Source: Lentisphaeria bacterium (GTDB taxonomy: Bacteria > Verrucomicrobiota > Lentisphaeria > Victivallales > GWF2-50-93). Taken from it: a DNA stretch of 6,218 nt. The position numbers were made by a program, and so were the translations under genes. Shown here piece after piece: positions 1 through 5,259 of the stretch; position 1 is the first letter of the stretch, and every line of letters starts with the position of its first letter. The stretch is from positions 1 to 6,218 of the forward strand of contig JAGVIF010000394.1 of NCBI GenBank assembly GCA_020056205.1, read 5' to 3'. Below the pieces are notes generated by a model. The model saw only the letters and a program-made list of their open reading frames with translations, did not search any database and was not told the DNA's origin.

Positions 1-10
1 AGAACTCCGG

Positions 11-62
11 ATTCGACAAGTTCGACTCCTTCGGCAAGCTCAGGGCAGGCAAGCTCACTGCA
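11..62. repeat. Short tandem and dispersed intergenic repeat (TTCG-RCAAG-YTCA type)
   Basis: Two 15-bp units stand head to tail at 33-47 and 48-62. They share GGCAAGCTCA and differ at only two positions. A more distant third unit (GACAAGTTCG) begins at 15. The stretch CCTTCGGCAAGCTCAGG at 28-44 resembles a dispersed intergenic repeat (CCTGAGCTTG-TCGAAGG type) that I recall from many environmental bacterial genomes; that link is from memory. It lies just beyond the stop of the leftward glycosyltransferase gene and could continue left of the window. No gene is seen in 1-82. Confidence 0.5.
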
Positions 63-82
63 GACCGAACTTCTCATTTGGG

Positions 83-1168
83 TTAGGATTCGATTCCGAA
101 AGATTCCAGCAGTTTTTTATATTTTCCGACAAATATACTCTGGTTTTTATCGCGGCTGAAGGCATCCTTTATCCGTTTGCTGTTTTGAACAAGAGCCGGA
201 CGCATCTTTTCATAGCCCTCTACAGATTTTGTCATAGCGGAACAAATCGCTTCTAAGGAAAGATCACGCACAAAAAGTCCGTTGACGCCGTCATCAACAA
301 TTGACCTCGACGCCGGCATCTCCGTAACAATCGGCAGCAAAGAACAGGCAACGCTCTCAATCAGGGAGCTTGACACCCCTTCAGTCTCTATGATTGAAAC
401 ATAGATGTCAGAGGACTTCAGCAATTCGACAAGTTCCGCGCTGGAAAGCCTTCCGTGAAAACAAATTTTCTCTGCCATACCCAAAGATTCGGCTTTGGCC
501 TTCAGAATTTCTTCTTCAGTCCCCCCTCCGGCTATTTCAAGTTTTGCCCCCGGAATTTTTCCGACAAGCAAAGCGAACGCCTCAATAACCTTGTCGATCA
601 GGTATTCGGGATAAAGAGATCTTGTCGAGACAAAGACCGGAGCCTCCGGGATAAACTGCCTTGATCCGTCGGCACGGAAGGCATCCGTATCTATTCCTCT
701 GTGAAGAGTAAGAATCTTATTTCCGTCTGCTCCATACTTCAGAAGGCCATTGCTTATGTTCTCTCCCCATGAATGGATTAAGTCGGCCTTTTTGACTGCG
801 TAGCGGACAAACCTCTCTAAGGCTAATCTGCGGATTCTCGACGGCTTAGGCAGATAAACAATCTGCTCGTTCTGTGCGGCAAGCACAAGGGGATGAAAGC
901 CCGTTCTGGCGGCAAGGTAACCATAACTTGTTATCCGGTACGCCAGAAGAATATCGGGTTTGATCTCCCGGATGATCTTTCTGAGGGGCGCCACACCCGT
1001 CAAAATCCTCATTCTTGCGGAAAGCTTTGGACTGCCTATTGGAATGCTCCCATCATTCCTGTCAGCGCGGGCTGATGCAAGATGCACCTCGCAACCCTGC
1101 CGACGCAATCCTTCTACCCAAGATACGGTATTGGAACTGTTTGGCTCGCCAAGAAAAAGTATTTTCAT
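83..1168 (-). CDS. Glycosyltransferase family 4 (GT-B fold)
   Basis: A 361-residue protein with the layout of a family 4 retaining glycosyltransferase. These enzymes transfer a sugar from a nucleotide-sugar donor to a lipid or glycan acceptor at the cytoplasmic face of the membrane. The N-terminal acceptor domain starts MKILFLGEPNSS and has KPDILLAYR at residues 70-78. HRGIDTDAF (156-164) leads into the C-terminal donor domain. STRSLYPEYLIDKVIEAF (181-198), LEIAGGG (210-216) and FHGRLSSAELVELLKSSD (237-254) follow the usual GT4 order. The E-x7-E signature is E263 and E271. The start is the ATG at 1166-1168: AAAGGAGG lies 3 bases upstream and the hydrophobic Rossmann strand begins at once. An in-frame start at 1222 would only add 18 basic residues. 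Donor and acceptor cannot be read from the sequence, and no other sugar or polysaccharide genes are nearby. The family call is firm; a role in capsule, O-antigen or glycolipid synthesis is a guess. Confidence 0.9.
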   Translation of the reverse strand: MKILFLGEPNSSNTVSWVEGLRRQGCEVHLASARADRNDGSIPIGSPKLSARMRILTGVAPLRKIIREIKPDILLAYRITSYGYLAARTGFHPLVLAAQNEQIVYLPKPSRIRRLALERFVRYAVKKADLIHSWGENISNGLLKYGADGNKILTLHRGIDTDAFRADGSRQFIPEAPVFVSTRSLYPEYLIDKVIEAFALLVGKIPGAKLEIAGGGTEEEILKAKAESLGMAEKICFHGRLSSAELVELLKSSDIYVSIIETEGVSSSLIESVACSLLPIVTEMPASRSIVDDGVNGLFVRDLSLEAICSAMTKSVEGYEKMRPALVQNSKRIKDAFSRDKNQSIFVGKYKKLLESFGIES

Positions 1169-1232
1169 AATCCTCCTTTGAAACTGCTGTCGGAGTTCAT
1201 AGCCCCGAGCTCTTACGGACACGGGATCTTCG

Positions 1233-1257
1233 ACCCCGAGGCGCAGGCGCTCGGGGT
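1233..1257. repeat. GC-rich hairpin repeat
   Basis: ACCCCGAG at 1233-1240 and CTCGGGGT at 1250-1257 form a perfect 8-bp stem with a 9-base loop (GCGCAGGCG). No U-run follows on either strand, so it does not look like an intrinsic terminator. It would sit in the 5' leader of the glycosyltransferase mRNA if the candidate promoter at 1307-1335 is real. It may equally be a dispersed intergenic palindrome. Function unknown. Confidence 0.6.
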
Positions 1258-1306
1258 AGGACGCTAACTTATACCTTTCCGACAGATGAATTTAGGACAG
1301 GCATAT

Positions 1307-1335
1307 AATGTAGTATTAGTGCGCCGTCTTTTCAA
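1307..1335 (-). promoter_or_regulatory. Candidate sigma-70-type promoter for the glycosyltransferase gene
   Basis: Read leftward, TTGAAA (1330-1335, five of six matches to the -35 consensus) is followed after 17 bases by TACATT (1307-1312, four of six matches to the -10 consensus). Transcription would begin near 1300 and give a leader of about 130 bases holding the 1233-1257 hairpin. The spacing is ideal but the -10 box is weak, so this is only a candidate. Confidence 0.33.
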
Positions 1336-1517
1336 CTGGCGAGCTGGATACGAATCGAAAGATTACCGCCTATAAGCATGCTTTCAGACTTCTCCTTTGA
1401 AACTGCCGCTTTAAAACTTGAATATTTATCTGAGGAGATTAGGTTGACGGCGTAAGCCTAAGTATTGCGGGTTATACTCTACAAGGCAGAAACAGATATT
1501 TTAGAGGGAGGATATTT

Positions 1518-2111
1518 ATGAAAAAGGTAGTATCGCTTTTATTTTTTTGCTCATTGATTTACGCGGTTTATCCGCTTGAAGACAAAAGGCTTTCAGAAGG
1601 CTATTATTCTGAAAAGATATCTGTGAGATTTCCGTCTAGGATATCTTTGATGGAGTTGACAAATATTACATTTTTTGAGGAGAAAAATCCCGGTCTGGGC
1701 ACGGGATTGTCATACAGGGGCGATGACATCAAGGCCGATGTGTATATTTACGACATGAATTTTTCCCGGATTCCCGACGGGGTCTCATCCGAGTTTGCAA
1801 AGATTAATTTTAAGTGGTCGAATATGGAGATAGAGGAACTCGGCAGGAGGGGCGTGTACGCGCGGCTCAAAGAACTTGGGTCTGACGGAGTAAAAAAAAT
1901 ATCAGACACGGATTATCTCTGCAAAAAATTCTCCTACGTTGAGGAGGGATCATCGAAAGAGTCATTTTTATACCTCACGTGTCGTTCCGGAAACTTCATA
2001 AAGATAAGGCTTACATACAACACTGTTCCGAGGGAAGAACTGGGGAATAGTCCAACGGAGTTCATGGAAACGGTCAGCAAACTGCTTCAAAGCGCGCAAT
2101 CTGACCTTTAA
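1518..2111 (+). CDS. Exported protein of unknown function
   Basis: A 197-residue protein I do not recognise. It opens with a Sec-type signal peptide: KK at 2-3, a hydrophobic core VVSLLFFCSLIYA at 4-16, and likely cleavage after A16. C11 lies within the hydrophobic core with no lipobox, so it is not a lipoprotein. The mature part is mixed alpha/beta and polar, with no further membrane span. It has strand-like stretches at DVYIYDMNFS (74-83), ESFLYLTCR (148-156) and FIKIRLTYN (160-168), and a final helix FMETVSKLLQS (182-192). C135 and C155 are the only cysteines in the mature part and could form a disulfide. The start is well supported: GGGAGG at 1506-1511 sits 6 bases before the ATG. It stands alone, divergent from the glycosyltransferase and convergent with the membrane protein downstream. 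The general layout recalls small periplasmic PsbP- or DcrB-like proteins, but no motif proves it. Confidence 0.8.
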   Translation: MKKVVSLLFFCSLIYAVYPLEDKRLSEGYYSEKISVRFPSRISLMELTNITFFEEKNPGLGTGLSYRGDDIKADVYIYDMNFSRIPDGVSSEFAKINFKWSNMEIEELGRRGVYARLKELGSDGVKKISDTDYLCKKFSYVEEGSSKESFLYLTCRSGNFIKIRLTYNTVPREELGNSPTEFMETVSKLLQSAQSDL

Positions 2112-2409
2112 CAAGTATACATATATACTGCTTTAGGTTGAAAATTGTATTTTTAATGGAGGGACGCGCTGGTCGCGACCGTGAAAATAACCGGCCACGA
2201 CGAGCGTGGCCCTCCACGCCTGCGGCGTAAAATGGAGGGTCGCGCTCGCCGCGACCGAAATCAGGAGTTTTGCAATTACTTCGACTGTCCAAATAAAAAC
2301 GTGGTCAGGCTAACCTACTACATTTTGCGGTTGAGCAGCGCCGCGCAGGCGCATCGTTTATTCTCAAGAACTTACATTAAGTTCGGCCGATTGAACCGCA
2401 AAACTTAGG
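2112..2409. other. Convergent intergenic region rich in palindromic repeats
   Basis: These 298 bases lie between two convergent stop codons and hold no credible gene. An AT-rich hairpin, AGTATA / TATACT (2114-2129), starts 2 bases after the stop of the exported-protein gene. Its weak stem and the GCTTTAGG that follows make it a poor terminator. The three-copy hairpin family fills 2157-2257 and a larger inverted repeat covers 2311-2412. No classic hairpin-plus-T-run terminator is seen for either gene, so these palindromes may end transcription or protect 3' ends instead. Confidence 0.6.
2155..2257. repeat. Cluster of three 25-bp hairpin repeats (TGGAGGG-N7-CGACCG family)
   Basis: Three related 25-bp units occur at 2157-2181 (+), 2192-2216 (reverse) and 2233-2257 (+). 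Each starts TGGAGGG and ends in CCG. The second has stem GGCCACG / CGTGGCC (2193-2199, 2205-2211) and the third GGTCGCG / CGCGACC (2238-2244, 2250-2256), each with a 5-base loop. The differences between these two stems are compensatory, so pairing is kept. The first copy has one A-A mismatch (2164 against 2178). Between the second and third copies, CCCTCCA (2210-2216) can also pair with TGGAGGG (2233-2239) around a smaller ACGCC-TGC-GGCGT hairpin (2216-2228). This looks like a REP/BIME-type mosaic; no transposase is visible. Confidence 0.8.
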
Positions 2410-2412
2410 TTA
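2311..2412. repeat. Imperfect inverted repeat with two internal hairpins
   Basis: The outer arms are TAACCTA...TTTTGCGGTT (2311-2332) and AACCGCAAAA...TAGGTTA (2394-2412). The inner 10 bp and outer 7 bp pair perfectly, with a short unequal spacer between them. Inside lie two hairpins: GCGCC / GGCGC (2338-2352, 5-base loop) and GAACTTA / TAAGTTC (2368-2384, 3-base loop). The right arm overlaps the stop codon of the leftward membrane-protein gene. It could be a small non-autonomous element or a 3'-end RNA structure. No flanking target duplication was recognised. Confidence 0.55.
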
Positions 2413-3384
2413 ATAAGTCCATGAGTTAAGGGGGAAGAGGGCTTTTTTGTATTCCGGTTTGAGTTGAGCGAGGAATTCCATTGAGAATGCGCGGTTGAAG
2501 ATTAGTACGGGGAGCAGAGCCACCGCCCACAAATAGGGGAGAGAGATTAGGAACCACAGACAGCAGCAGCAACAGCAGAGGAGGAGTGTCAGCGATATTA
2601 CGGCGAATGCTATTGCGAGGGAAAGGGCGATTTTGACTATTAAATACAGCAGCATTACAGCTTTATTTTCGAAAAATATGCCTCTGAAAATTGCAAGGGC
2701 TTTGATGCATCCGCAATTTTCAGCGAACATTACAGGGATGCAGATTTCATTGACATAAAAGCTGAAGAGGGTGATTGCCGCTAAAGGCAGCAGGAATATG
2801 ACCACGCATAGCAGAATTAAAAGCAGGACGAGGGCAGTTTTTTTGACGGAAATGACGTATAATATTATTGAGGCGATAAGGATTAGAACCAGGAGGAATG
2901 AAAGCGCCGCGATGCAGAGCCGGAAGAGGAAGAGAGAGTTTCCTTCATGGAGATATTTCTTCCACGGGGTTATTATTCCGGGCCGATTGTTTGAAATATT
3001 GTCAATAAAAATAAATTCTCCGCGGGACTTAACCCATGTCATAATTAGGACAAGGATGATAGACAGCGCGATGACGGCGAGGACAATCAACGCGATTGTG
3101 GTTATGTATTTAATTTCAAGAGTTCTTGAGAATATTTCGGAAAAGCTTCCGCTAAAATGATTTTTGACGGTTGAAATGAGCTTGTCGGCGTTCTCTGGTT
3201 TTCCGGACGGGAAATTGAAATTAAAACTGCCGCCCACTCCCCCGCCGAGGTTTGCCAGCCATGCGGCAAAACCGATAAGGAACCATTTTAAAAGGTCAAA
3301 AGGACAAAAGAGGATGGTCTTGGTTCTTTCTATTGCCCCTGACAATGCCGAAACTATATCCAATTGTTTTTTTTCGTTTTGCAT
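2410..3384 (-). CDS. Polytopic inner-membrane protein with hexacysteine run, function unknown
   Basis: A 324-residue, strongly hydrophobic protein with roughly five or six membrane segments: near 32-46, 94-117, 152-178, 183-210, 244-268 and 276-296. The N-terminal FCPFDLLKWFLIGFAAWLAN (26-45) leads to a glycine-rich stretch LGGGVGG (46-52) and a soluble loop to about 92. A conserved-looking motif WVKSRGEFIFIDNISNNR (117-134) follows the second span. Six consecutive cysteines (270-275) sit at the end of a hydrophobic span, just before LWFLISLPYLWAVALLPVLIFNRAF (276-300). From memory this pattern fits a family of uncharacterised membrane proteins common in PVC and related bacteria, distantly like the membrane domain of some glycerophosphodiesterases; no catalytic domain is present. 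The ATG at 3382-3384 has only a weak ribosome site, but the following N-terminus fits the family. A run of eight A (coding strand) lies at codons 4-6. It is divergent from trmB, with 65 bases between them. Confidence 0.82.
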   Translation of the reverse strand: MQNEKKQLDIVSALSGAIERTKTILFCPFDLLKWFLIGFAAWLANLGGGVGGSFNFNFPSGKPENADKLISTVKNHFSGSFSEIFSRTLEIKYITTIALIVLAVIALSIILVLIMTWVKSRGEFIFIDNISNNRPGIITPWKKYLHEGNSLFLFRLCIAALSFLLVLILIASIILYVISVKKTALVLLLILLCVVIFLLPLAAITLFSFYVNEICIPVMFAENCGCIKALAIFRGIFFENKAVMLLYLIVKIALSLAIAFAVISLTLLLCCCCCCLWFLISLPYLWAVALLPVLIFNRAFSMEFLAQLKPEYKKALFPLNSWTY

Positions 3385-3449
3385 AAACGTTACCGTAATA
3401 TGGAAAGTTTGATTTACCAGCGTTGCAAGTGTCTTATGGCGGGATAATT
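3385..3449. promoter_or_regulatory. Divergent 65-bp intergenic region, expected to hold promoters for both flanking genes
   Basis: The membrane-protein gene and the trmB operon start back to back across these 65 bases, so both promoters should lie here or in the coding ends. I see only weak boxes: rightward TAATAT at 3396-3401 (four of six matches to -10) without a clear -35. On the leftward strand TTGCAA at 3424-3429 stands 17 bases from a poor TTCCAT. No operator palindrome is evident. Confidence 0.3.
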
Positions 3450-4046
3450 ATGTATTTGTCAAAAAAAGGGATTGAGATAATAAATCCGGATTATTCGGTT
3501 TTCTCTATAGGAGATTTTGGGGTTGTCGAGCTTGACATTGGGTGCGGAAAGGGGAATTTCTCCGTTGGATTGGCGAAACGTTTTCCCGAAAGGCTTGTCG
3601 TCGCCTTTGATATTATGCCCGGACGGTTGGGGAATTTGGCGAAGAGGGCGGAGAGGGAAAACATTTCCAATCTGAGGATACTGAGAACTGACGGCATGTT
3701 GATGTTAGGCCGGATATTGCCGGATTCCTCGGTTGACAGGATTCATCTTGTCTGTCCGGATCCGTGGCCTAAGGGGAAGCACAGGTGTCATCGTCTTGTG
3801 AGTTCGGAATTTTGCGGTATGTTATTGAGGGTTCTCAAAGGGGGCGGAATATTTCATTTTGCCTCCGATGACGACGCATATTGCCTTTCCGTCAAGAAAA
3901 TTATCGGGATGAATTGCGATTTTCGCAAAATTTCCTCTGATGAGAACGAGATATCGGAGATTAAAAGCGATTTTGAAATGGTCTGGCTGTCGCAGGGCAG
4001 GGTGGTTCAGCATTTATTTTTTGAGAAACAAAAAAAAGCCAATTAG
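3450..4046 (+). CDS. trmB: tRNA (guanine-N7-)-methyltransferase TrmB
   Basis: TrmB uses S-adenosylmethionine to make m7G at position 46 in the variable loop of tRNAs; it is cytosolic. The 198-residue protein has the SAM-binding motif LDIGCGKGNF at 28-37, an acidic ribose-binding position around D54, and TDGM at 80-83. The family signature is CPDPWPKGKHRCHRLV at 102-117; it matches the usual FPDPWxKxxHxKRR(L/I), with C in place of F. GGIFHFASDDDAY (132-144) and the terminal pattern SDFEMVWLSQGRVVQHLFFEK (173-193) also fit. The C-terminus is therefore complete. The N-terminus is shorter than in E. coli TrmB (about 240 residues) and lacks most of the segment before the Rossmann domain. The ATG at 3450 is preferred, with GGCGGG at 3438-3443. 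An in-frame TTG at 3423 would add nine residues and has no ribosome site. It is the first gene of a three-gene operon; the next gene begins 10 bases after its stop. Confidence 0.92.
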   Translation: MYLSKKGIEIINPDYSVFSIGDFGVVELDIGCGKGNFSVGLAKRFPERLVVAFDIMPGRLGNLAKRAERENISNLRILRTDGMLMLGRILPDSSVDRIHLVCPDPWPKGKHRCHRLVSSEFCGMLLRVLKGGGIFHFASDDDAYCLSVKKIIGMNCDFRKISSDENEISEIKSDFEMVWLSQGRVVQHLFFEKQKKAN

Positions 4047-4049
4047 GAG
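4045..4049 (+). promoter_or_regulatory. Ribosome binding site fixing a TTG start
   Basis: AGGAG at 4045-4049 lies 7 bases before the TTG at 4057-4059 and overlaps the trmB stop codon TAG (4044-4046). It decides the start of the next gene. The TTG is followed directly by a signal peptide, whereas the upstream in-frame ATG at 3940 would put 39 unrelated residues, encoded inside trmB, before it. The overlap suggests coupling to trmB translation. Confidence 0.75.
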
Positions 4050-4056
4050 AAAGTGT

Positions 4057-5259
4057 TTGAGACCACTTATTGCCGTTATATTTTTATTGATTTGTGTTCC
4101 CTTGGCATTTTCGGGAGGGGCTGTGGTCTGGAGATCGGAGACTGGGATGGTTCATCCGTCTTTAAAAAGAGCAATAGAATCTCTTGATTCGGCGGTTTCA
4201 TCCTATTTTGGGGCAGATAATCCGAAAAGCCTTGAAATAGAGATAGTGTTGACGCGGAGGCTGGCGGGGGAAGGATGTCCGATCGTGCCCGGGAAAGGTG
4301 TTCTGCGGATATATATATCAGATTCTCCGACGGCTCTGTCCTCGTATTTATCAAGGAAGGAGATAGTTTCTTCGATGATAGTCAATCGTCTTTTTCCCGA
4401 ATTTCTTGGAGCAGACAAGGATTTGCCGGAGTGGATATCTGCCGGAATTATGTTTTCGGCGGATATGCTCGGCGAGGATCGTTTCATAAGGCTTCCCGAA
4501 TACGGGCATCTGAACGCCTTATACAATTCCGGTTGGACTGTTGATGTGGAAAAAATTTTTGAGGAGGATATTTTTGGGGCGGATGTTTTTCTTTCTGAAC
4601 TTAAGATGGAGATCTCGTGGGTAGTAATGAAGTCCATCGCCAAGCGCCGCCTGAAGGAGAGGCTTGTGGAAGAGCTTAAAATTTTTTTTGTCGGGGCGGA
4701 GCCTGTCAACAATTATGAGATGGCAAAGAGATTGCTGTCCGCCGGCGGCGATCAGGATATTTCGTCCGCGATGATTTTCTCATCGGGGACGAATCTTTTT
4801 TATCCGGCCATTCCGGACAAATGCGATCAGGAGCTTAAAACGGTCGCCGAAGACATTGACGATTTTCTCGCTTCTCTTCAGAAAAAAGGCGATGCGGCGG
4901 AGGGGGATGAAGCGGCGCGGGAAGAGGGAGAAAAAGATAAAGTGTCTGTGTTTTCAAAGAACATTATAAAAAGACTGACTTATTTGCTGATGAGGAGTCC
5001 TTATAATTCACAGAAATTCTTGAGCGGGGCGATAGAGAAGGTTGGGAAAATTGGGGACAAAGGAAAAGCGGAGATGTTTAAAGAGCTTGTTGATTCTTTC
5101 CGAAGCGGTGAAATTTATCAAAAGGACAAAAGGGTTTATTCGGTTCTTGACAGCGCCGAGAAGGAGTTTGTGTCCCCCGGCGCAAGATATTCCGTCCTGC
5201 TTGATAAGATTGAAAGACAAGAAGACGTGTTAAAAGGAGGCTCGGGGCGTTTCAAATGA
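4057..5259 (+). CDS. Exported protein with degenerate gluzincin (peptidase MA-like) domain
   Basis: A 400-residue protein starting at TTG (read as Met). A signal peptide PLIAVIFLLICVPLAFS (3-19) probably ends after S19; no lipobox is seen. Residues about 30-240 follow the outline of secreted peptidase MA-like zinc metalloproteases. They run from an early helix (HPSLKRAIESLDSAVSSYFG, 33-52) through strands IEIVLTRRLAG (61-71) and GVLRIYIS (81-88). Next comes a helix where HExxH would fall, then LPEWISAGIMF (123-133), matching the usual LPxWLxEGLAxY. At the HExxH position the sequence is KEIVS (101-105), so both histidines are lost, and the third ligand in xEG is alanine (A129). It therefore looks catalytically dead. 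A charged, low-complexity linker (about 273-296) precedes a helical C-terminal region (297-392). The stop overlaps the mreC-like start by four bases (ATGA). Inference: a periplasmic scaffold or binding partner working with the MreC-like protein. The peptidase relation rests on pattern only. Confidence 0.8.
   Translation: MRPLIAVIFLLICVPLAFSGGAVVWRSETGMVHPSLKRAIESLDSAVSSYFGADNPKSLEIEIVLTRRLAGEGCPIVPGKGVLRIYISDSPTALSSYLSRKEIVSSMIVNRLFPEFLGADKDLPEWISAGIMFSADMLGEDRFIRLPEYGHLNALYNSGWTVDVEKIFEEDIFGADVFLSELKMEISWVVMKSIAKRRLKERLVEELKIFFVGAEPVNNYEMAKRLLSAGGDQDISSAMIFSSGTNLFYPAIPDKCDQELKTVAEDIDDFLASLQKKGDAAEGDEAAREEGEKDKVSVFSKNIIKRLTYLLMRSPYNSQKFLSGAIEKVGKIGDKGKAEMFKELVDSFRSGEIYQKDKRVYSVLDSAEKEFVSPGARYSVLLDKIERQEDVLKGGSGRFK

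Larger units (their letters stand above)
1169..1517. other. Divergent intergenic region between glycosyltransferase and exported-protein genes
   Basis: These 349 bases separate two divergent starts and hold no convincing gene. They contain a GC-rich hairpin (1233-1257) and a candidate leftward promoter (1307-1335). A 15-base sequence (CTCCTTTGAAACTGC) occurs at 1173-1187 and again at 1392-1406. A small inverted repeat, TTAGGTT / AAGCCTAA, lies at 1439-1461 in front of the rightward gene. For that gene the only promoter-like pair is TTGACG (1444-1449) and TATACT (1473-1478), whose 23-base spacing is too long for a good sigma-70 site. Confidence 0.6.

Noticed and set aside
1169..1222. Upstream start of the glycosyltransferase at 1222
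   Set aside because: It would add 18 residues before the canonical MKILFLG start; the strong AAAGGAGG lies right before the ATG at 1166-1168.
1444..1478. Sigma-70 promoter TTGACG / TATACT for the exported-protein gene
   Set aside because: Both boxes look good, but the spacing is 23 bases, well outside the usual 16-19. No better partner was found for either box.
2114..2129. Rho-independent terminator for the exported-protein gene
   Set aside because: The stem AGTATA / TATACT is AT-only apart from one pair, and it is followed by GCTTTAGG rather than a T-run.
1439..2141. TTAGGTTGA as a 9-bp direct repeat bracketing the exported-protein gene (1439-1447, 2133-2141)
   Set aside because: Nine-base matches are expected many times by chance in 6 kb, and no terminal inverted repeats accompany them.
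2181..2408. 75-codon rightward reading frame across the repeat cluster
   Set aside because: It is made of the palindromic repeats themselves, gives an arginine-rich low-complexity product and has no ribosome site.
2311..2412. Integron attC site
   Set aside because: TAAC and GTTA at the ends of a folded structure of about 100 bases suggest attC, but the outer boxes read GGCTAAC and GTTAATA, which do not fit RYYYAAC and GTTRRRY, and the flanking genes converge rather than form a cassette array. No integrase is visible.
2771..3160. 129-codon rightward reading frame inside the membrane-protein gene
   Set aside because: It is antisense to a well-supported multi-span protein, is arginine- and isoleucine-rich in a way that mirrors the opposite strand, and has no ribosome site or recognisable domain.
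3367..3374. Eight-A tract (leftward strand) at codons 4-6 of the membrane protein as a phase switch
   Set aside because: Eight A encoding Glu-Lys-Lys is common near starts in genomes of this base composition; weaker evidence than the nine-G tract.
3940..4056. Longer N-terminus of the pseudo-peptidase from the ATG at 3940
   Set aside because: The extra 39 residues lie inside trmB, are basic and unrelated to a signal peptide, and have no ribosome site; TTG 4057 has AGGAG at 7 bases and starts directly at a signal peptide.
4203..4712. 169-codon leftward reading frame inside the pseudo-peptidase gene
   Set aside because: It is a serine-rich antisense shadow of a gene with signal peptide, ribosome site and operon context.
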